DNA of 64,000 nt from positions 6,710,736 through 6,774,735 of the forward strand of contig OY744611.1 of assembly GCA_963556255.1 (NCBI GenBank), written 5' to 3'. Position 1 is the first letter of the stretch; every line of letters starts with the position of its first letter. This DNA comes from Allolobophora icterica (lineage: Eukaryota; Annelida; Clitellata; Crassiclitellata; Lumbricidae). The notes under the pieces are model-generated. The model made no database searches and had not been told where the DNA came from. It saw only the letters and a program-made list of their open reading frames with translations. Shown piece by piece: positions 58,640-64,000 of the stretch. A program made the position numbers and the translations under genes.

Positions 58640-60560
58640 CTAAGATGAATTTCGCTGCCACTTCTTTCAGCCTTAACATCAACTTGCAGCATTATCGTTC
58701 ACCCTCGAACTTGAACGAAGACCCTGATCCTGTGAATGCGTGGAAGAGAGCCATTGCTTCGCACATTGTCGTGCTAAGATCTGAGGCGTTAGAGTTCAGG
58801 GAGAACAGTCTAGTTGTCTTTCCGCTTAGAAGTAGATCCAGATTTCTGCGGCAGGATATGATGGAAATTATTCAGAAGAATGACAACATCTGTATCTTCA
58901 GAGACGATGCTTGCAGTGCGTGTGATTTATTAGGATACAAATGTCCGCTTCATCGTGGTTGCATTGCTCGATTGGTGGACTATTTCCTACATGAAAGACC
59001 TGATCACCTGCAGTGATGTACACATCCTTTTCACCAGGGAACTTTTCCTCTGATATCTTTTCGGCAAGAATTATAACAATCCCTTCTTGTTATCAACGTT
59101 AGCCAGGAACTTCTGCAAATTTCCTAGGACTTAGCGTTCTCTGGTGCCTGTTCCTCGTTAATCCCTTGTCCCTCCACGTTACTGGTCTCAGACAATGTCT
59201 AGTTGTCTACCCTTGACGATCGTTTCTAATCGTGGCAAACTCTTGGGCAAAAACTTGTAGAAATATGAGTCAAAAGTCATGCCTTAGATATTTTGTACCA
59301 GGAACTGAATGCATCAGTACTTCACTGTCAATAACTACGAAGTCGAGAAAATCTGGCGCAACTAGCTCCTCGTCGACAGAAATGATGCTACTCGTACTGG
59401 CTTCCATGATAAATACGAACAAATCAGACTGTGTACAGGAGCTGAGGGACTCTGCGGATGACGACGCAGGTGGGTATGACGAAAAAATTCCTTCAAATCG
59501 CCCGCCACTATCTACTACAATAAAAGCTTGTCCATAAAGTTATGAGTGATTTTTTAAAAACTGCTTTTTCAGCTTCGTTGCAGTCTTCCTCTGCGTTTTC
59601 TTCTCATGGAACAGCAGTAAGTTGTTTCACTTGATGGGCGCTGTCAGAAGTGTTTAATATAAGTTAGGTACACTCTTCCTTAAGTTGTTGTACAGGTTTT
59701 GTCCAATTGACTCAACTTTATGGACATATAGGGCAACAGACACAGACTCACACAACTGGTTGTCTAACGTTACCAGGTCTTCACTATCCTCCTCAAAAGG
59801 ATTCCCCTTGCTCATCAACACCTGCGTCAGGTCTTTGACATGGCACTTAAACTCGTGCTGAGATACATATCCCTCCCATGATGATGAAGTTCTTCATCAT
59901 CATAATTGTTGCGTTCACCACTAAACTCTTCAACGATACCCCTGATTTCCAGGTCGGTCACGATCCAGCGTTCCAGCATGGTAGGGTTCTCTGTGAAAGT
60001 GATCATACCACCAACTCCATTCACTCGTTTGTTGGCTTATTCGTGTGCTTGATCAATTGGCTTACTTCGAGTTATCATCCAGTGTCCCTTGTCAAACTCT
60101 ACCTTGATGCTGTTTGGGAGAACTTCCAGGTATCGGATTAGGAATGGCATCCACCGGGTGTAATTCTGGTGATTGAGAGCAAAGAAAAGAGGTACAAGCT
60201 TCTGCGGGGGAGTGACCATGAGTTCAAACTTTCATTCTCTATGTGCCCGGATGAACATGAATATGATCTGTTGGCAATTGTGTATGAGTAACCAGAACTT
60301 GAACGTTGGACTCTGTTGAGATGCTACCACGACCCAATCTATAATGGTCATCTCGGCTCCGCAGACTTTTCTTCCCCGAAGAACTCAGGGAAGATCCACC
60401 GCATTTTTGGCGAGGTCATAGAGTGGTTGGTCCACTACAATACAGGAACTTGGTGTGGGTTGAGGTGCTCAGTTGTCTTTTTCACTCGTTAAATTCCATG
60501 TTGATTCATTTCGGGAGTGGCTGATTTCTCCTGGAAAACTGGCAGAAGGGTGCCGCTACA
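58640..60560 (-). pseudogene. Broken copy of a widespread repetitive, transposon-linked gene
   Basis: Minus-strand segments in order: IIFMFIRAHRE, KLVPLFFALNHQNYTRWMPF, FDKGHWMIT, IDQAHEYANKRVNGVGGMIT, TENPTMLERWIV, then GNPFEEDSEDLVTLDN, GEKDVYITAGDQVF, CNHDEADICI and MCEAMALFHAFTGSGSSFKF. I recognise this order from a large multi-copy protein family of many invertebrate and fish genomes (…ALNH.NYARW…PIDQAHEQ.N..VKG.GG..GLTEN…HEEADTR…FHAFTGCDT…), generally taken to be of mobile-element origin. At least five frameshifts or stops break it. The plus-strand open frame at 58645-59016 is its antisense shadow. The exact transposon class is unknown to me. Confidence 0.75.
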
Positions 60561-60594
60561 TTGTATTCTTCCGGTTGTCAGAGCATCTGATGGA

Positions 60595-60857
60595 CATGGG
60601 CGTCAACAGGAAGTTTTTCGGGGCAGGCAGTTTAAAGGGGCAAACAATTTTAGGGGGTAAAATGACGTGTCTGCATTGAAAAAAATTTGCATCGAAAAAA
60701 GTGATCAGGGACTATACCTAAATAATTAAGTGTATTTTCGCATTGAAAATTGTGATGGGACTGTTGTAATAATCATAATAATCAAAAGATTTTATTTCTG
60801 AAAATATTTGCAAATTCATGGGGCAAATGCTCCATTAACCCCCTCCGAACGCCCATG
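60595..60857. mobile_element. hAT-type MITE
   Basis: 263 bp with ends CATGGGCGTCAACAGG and the inverse of CCTCCGAACGCCCATG. Target duplication ctgatgga / ctgatgaa (7 of 8) at 60587-60594 and 60858-60865. Shares 'gcaaatgctccat' with the 52737 element, so they may be related. Confidence 0.8.
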
Positions 60858-61429
60858 CTGATGAAGACAATACCATATGGAGAAAACTAACGGTGATATT
60901 TTGAGGGGTCTCAGTTATGAGGAGTAATTTAAAAAAACAGATATTGACAGCCATCTTGGAATTTTTGTCATACTGGAATATTCGAAACATCAATATTTTG
61001 ATTTCATATGATTCCTCATTCAGTATTAGCTTTATAAAATTGCAATAAAAGTTTTAATACAACTGATCTTTTAACAAAAAACCAAAGTGTATGCCTATTT
61101 CACGATTTCCGATGGCGGCCATTTTGAAAATTAGGCCAAAATACCCATTTCTCATCTGAGTCCTTTCTCCTCGGACCGAAATTGGTCCATATACACGTTA
61201 GTAATGAAAACGAAGCTTTCGCACCAACTTGAAATGACTGAGTGTCCGGCTTGGACCTTTTACCCCATCCATCTGGAGGCTTAATACGCTACCATTAGGG
61301 TGAGGAACGTGAGGTCCCATATGATATTACCTCGTGCCTACGGGTCTCAAGAACCCGTAGTCCGGCCCTGAGAATCAGAATAAATGTGACTGATAAAAAA
61401 CTACTTTTTAGATAAGATAACATGTATAC

Positions 61430-63549
61430 TAGGGTGCATCGAAAAAATTTTTTGGGAAAACAATATTCTAATAGTTGCCGATAGGTGCCTTTTGTACTGC
61501 TTAGTTACCATGTAAATTTTTGAGTTTTTTGGATAAGTCCTTGAGGTGCCCCAAAGACCCTAAAGTTTTCATGAACTGAAGGCTTCGGAGCACTGCATTT
61601 AACATAATTTGTTGTACGGCAAACTAATTTATGTATAGCTTTAAGGAGTCCTGATGATCTTTTAGTAGGTAGGTGGCAATTCATTCAAGTTCTTAAAGAT
61701 GAGCAGGAGTTTCTAACTGACCAGAGAACAGTAAGGTTGATGTGTATCAGCAATGTCGACAAACTTACAATAAATAAGCTTGTTAACAAGCAGAAAAGAA
61801 AAGCTAAGCAAGGTCGACGATTCGAAATATATCGCAAGTCATTACGTGGAGTGAAGGTCATGGATGTTAATAAAGACTCAGTAGACGATTCTGAATCTAG
61901 TCTGGATACCTGCAGGTCAAACACTTGCAAACAACCAGATGATGAAACTAAAGATAATATTGTAATTGAAGATCAACTTGTGATGAACCTGAATCGAACG
62001 TTATAGTCAAGAGTATTTCGTTCTAGACTACCAACATTAGCCTGTGATCATTATCGTGTTTCAGACAGAGCAGCTGCTGAGTTAACACCTGTGGTGCTGC
62101 AAGATTTCGGTGTTATGTGATGTTGATTTGTCAAATGTTATTGACCAAAATAGTTAGACGTGCCAATAAAATAAGCGGACGAGCTGGAAGACTTGAACAA
62201 CGTAGCTGATTTACATGGTTCATTTTTTGATGGTCGAAAAGATAAACCTCGAGTACAGAATTCATTGAATGAAATAAGTACTATCGACGAGTTGTTATCG
62301 AGGAGCACTAATCGTTGGTGAAGAAATCAGGTTTGACTTACGTCGGACATGTATCCTCACGACTGGATCAGCCTTGCAAAATTGCTAACCACATCGGAGC
62401 ATTTACTTTCACTACATACATCTCCAGCATGTCAAGCTCTACTGATGGTCTGCAACTGGCAGCTAACAATGTATAATCGCAATATTCTATTCGCAGTTGT
62501 CAACCACTGCAAGTGATTCAATGTTCCAGGGTCTTTTTAGATAAATTCAACGAGCACTGGCCTCAAACGACCGCGTTACTAATGTCCCACAAATACTGTC
62601 GGTAACTACTTAGGTCAGTTAAAGTTGCAGCTGGCAAATCCGATTCAATTTTATCAAAGCACACTAGGCCTACTGGTAACTGTTTACACGTTAATAAACC
62701 ATTACCAATTGCTCCAGAGAAAGCACGAGGACCGCTTGTTGCTCCATGTTAACTCATGACCGTAAGAAAATTTGAAAGCTGGGATTGCATCATATCCTGA
62801 CAGCTAGGAAACTGTACGGTCTGGAATTCGAAATTCGTTGTTCCTGTGCTAAAGTTTAATTTCTCTGATGACACTGAACTCATTGACTGGCGGATATGCG
62901 AAGCAGAACACCCCTAACATTGGAGGTATCTGATGAAGAAATGAAGCAATTTGTAGCAACGCACCCAGCACAAAAGTTCTACTTTTCTAGATTCCCATGT
63001 CACTCATAGGCAGTGGAGCGCTATGTTAAAGTAGTGACTGAGGATTCAGCTGCAGTCTGCGGCAGCAAAGCTTGGGACGGTTTCATAAGAACAAGATTGG
63101 AATCCAGGCGAATAATGCCGACTTTTAACACTTAGAAAGAATAATATCGCATAGCCTGACTACTTAGGCCTACTTGCATTAATGGGAAAAGACTACTACT
63201 GTAGTTTACCGCTACTGTGGTTTAGACTCAACTCACTGTTTCATCATTGGTGTAATGGACATAGTGATGGAATAACATACCTAATATGTTTTACCAGTAT
63301 TGAATTCTACTTATCACTAGACTCATACTGTAGTAGCTTGTTTTTCTGGACATTACTCCTTGCATAACATGGGCAAATATTGTGCGTCTAATATCAAAAC
63401 TTCAAGGTCATTGGGGCACCTCAAGGTCATGTGCATAATTGGTGAAATTGCACCAGAATATTGCTGACATCAATTGGCAACTACTTTGCACTATTAGAAA
63501 TAAAAATGAGAAAAAAATTTTTTTCTCCCGTTACAATCGATGCACCCTA
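61430..63549 (+). mobile_element. 2.1-kb TIR element with transposase remnants
   Basis: The ends TAGGGTGCATCGA and TCGATGCACCCTA are exact inverted repeats flanked by an exact 8-bp duplication 'atgtatac' (61422-61429 and 63550-63557). Plus-strand coding relics are scattered: an acidic/basic N-part at 61685-62005 (VNKQKRKAKQGRRFEIYRKS), LTYVGHVSS near 62330, and near 62960-63110 a C-terminal block with ATHPAQKFYFSRFPCHS, AVERYVKVVTEDSAAVCGSK and WDGFIRTRLESRRIMP, interrupted by a stop. That last block is familiar from a widespread repetitive invertebrate protein family. Ends and duplication length fit hAT-like elements; it is no longer coding-competent. Confidence 0.8.
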
Positions 63550-63648
63550 ATGTATACTCAGAACTCATATTTATTGTTGGATGGCGAGAAATTGTGATAA
63601 TCCTACATATAATGCCTGTAAATAACAAATACTATACAACCAATCAAC

Positions 63649-63835
63649 CTTTGAGTTGTCGCCAAATTCGTTTCTTAAATCTTTGTTTTGTTATTCGTTG
63701 AAACCAACAGAAGTCGACTGAAAGCAGAGCTCTGATGACGTCTTCGTCTCTCTGCTGTGGTGAAGAGTTTTGTATCCAGTGTAGAAACGCGTTTTCTAAG
63801 ACAATGTCCAACATCTCCAATGGAAGTTCATTCAG
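63649..63835 (-). CDS. F-box-like exon
   Basis: 187 nt (phase 0 in, phase 1 out) between TATATTTTTAG and AAAG|GTTGAT. Encodes LNELPLEMLDIVLENAFLHW, IQNSSPQQRDEDVIRALLSV and DFCWFQRITKQRFKKRIWRQ. The LP.E.L..VL start, a hydrophobic second helix with W.R.T and the final +RIWRQL fit an F-box (LP.EIL..I...L…V.R.W..I…LW..L), with a longer central loop than usual. F-box proteins usually link targets to SCF ubiquitin ligases through Skp1. Its phase-1 donor matches the CARD exon acceptor about 7 kb downstream, so both may belong to one gene. It could equally be joined directly to the propeller exon by alternative splicing. Earlier exons are beyond the window. Confidence 0.6.
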
Positions 63836-63895
63836 CTAAAAATATAAATGTAGCTTAATGCAATGTTTATCGCTTTAGTGACTCAAATTAATTCC

Positions 63896-63922
63896 GTGAT
63901 TTACTAATAATTAGTAAATCAC
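63896..63922. other. Perfect 13-bp-arm palindrome
   Basis: The arms gtgatttactaat and attagtaaatcac flank one A, and 'aattaatt'-type sequence on both outer sides extends it imperfectly. Located just upstream of the F-box-like exon. Confidence 0.75.
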
Positions 63923-64000
63923 GTAATTAATTATTCTTCTATAGAATCTCAGTATTATTGCATCGATTGTCGTTATGGTTATTGGTTTCGCAAAGTGACT

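Noticed and set aside
58645..59016. 123-codon plus-strand gene
   Set aside because: It is antisense to a recognisable broken transposon-linked gene on the minus strand.

Overview
This is eukaryotic, animal-type genomic DNA. Coding exons are few and far apart and are bounded by GT/AG splice signals. The rest is AT-rich intron and intergenic sequence filled with LINE fragments, non-autonomous DNA transposons, microsatellites and minisatellites. There are no bacterial operons, Shine-Dalgarno sites or CRISPR arrays. CARD exons, a TRADD-like module, a GT14 glycosyltransferase, CR1/RTE-like LINEs and the recurrent 'aggcctac' word suggest a marine invertebrate (mollusc or invertebrate deuterostome). 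The species cannot be fixed from the sequence.

The most interesting content is on the minus strand between 48.0 and 63.8 kb. Four intact exons there have compatible splice phases: an F-box-like exon (63649-63835), a CARD exon (56284-56571), a TRADD-N-like helical exon (51675-52040) and a beta-propeller terminal exon (48001-49028). Every internal junction is phase 1, so the CARD and TRADD-like exons are symmetric 1-1 modules. Read together they would encode a death-fold signalling protein with an F-box-like front and a propeller sensor-like back. Decayed relatives lie nearby: a CARD pseudo-exon at 44.6-44.9 kb, a TRADD-like pseudo-exon at 43.8-44.2 kb and another at 51.0-51.3 kb. They point to repeated local duplication. 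A separate left-hand gene contributes two more minus-strand CARD exons (1131-1436 and 4278-4589), also with phase-1 borders. At 36.0-37.0 kb a minus-strand exon encodes most of a GT14 (core-2/I branching) beta-1,6-GlcNAc-transferase; its last exon was not found.

Everything else is mostly mobile DNA. LINEs: a long CR1-like copy (5.1-7.4 kb), at least six shorter or older CR1/L2-like pieces, an RTE-like copy (10.6-12.65 kb) and another non-LTR tail (16.1-17.1 kb). Elements with 8-bp target duplications and hAT-type ends: 9.0, 17.5, 42.2, 52.7, 55.7, 56.7, 60.6 and 61.4 kb (two with the same end type at 12.7 and 26.0 kb have weaker duplications). Elements with 9-bp duplications and long repeat-built ends: 34.1, 49.2 and 58.1 kb. 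A deleted mariner element lies at 29.3 kb. A dispersed repeat with an internal GAT microsatellite recurs at 13.9, 15.4, 18.0 and 22.8-24.5 kb, and in one copy has grown a 12-unit 35-bp minisatellite. A tandem segmental duplication (40.5-43.3 kb) carries tRNA-derived SINE copies and preserves both the empty and the filled site of one hAT insertion.
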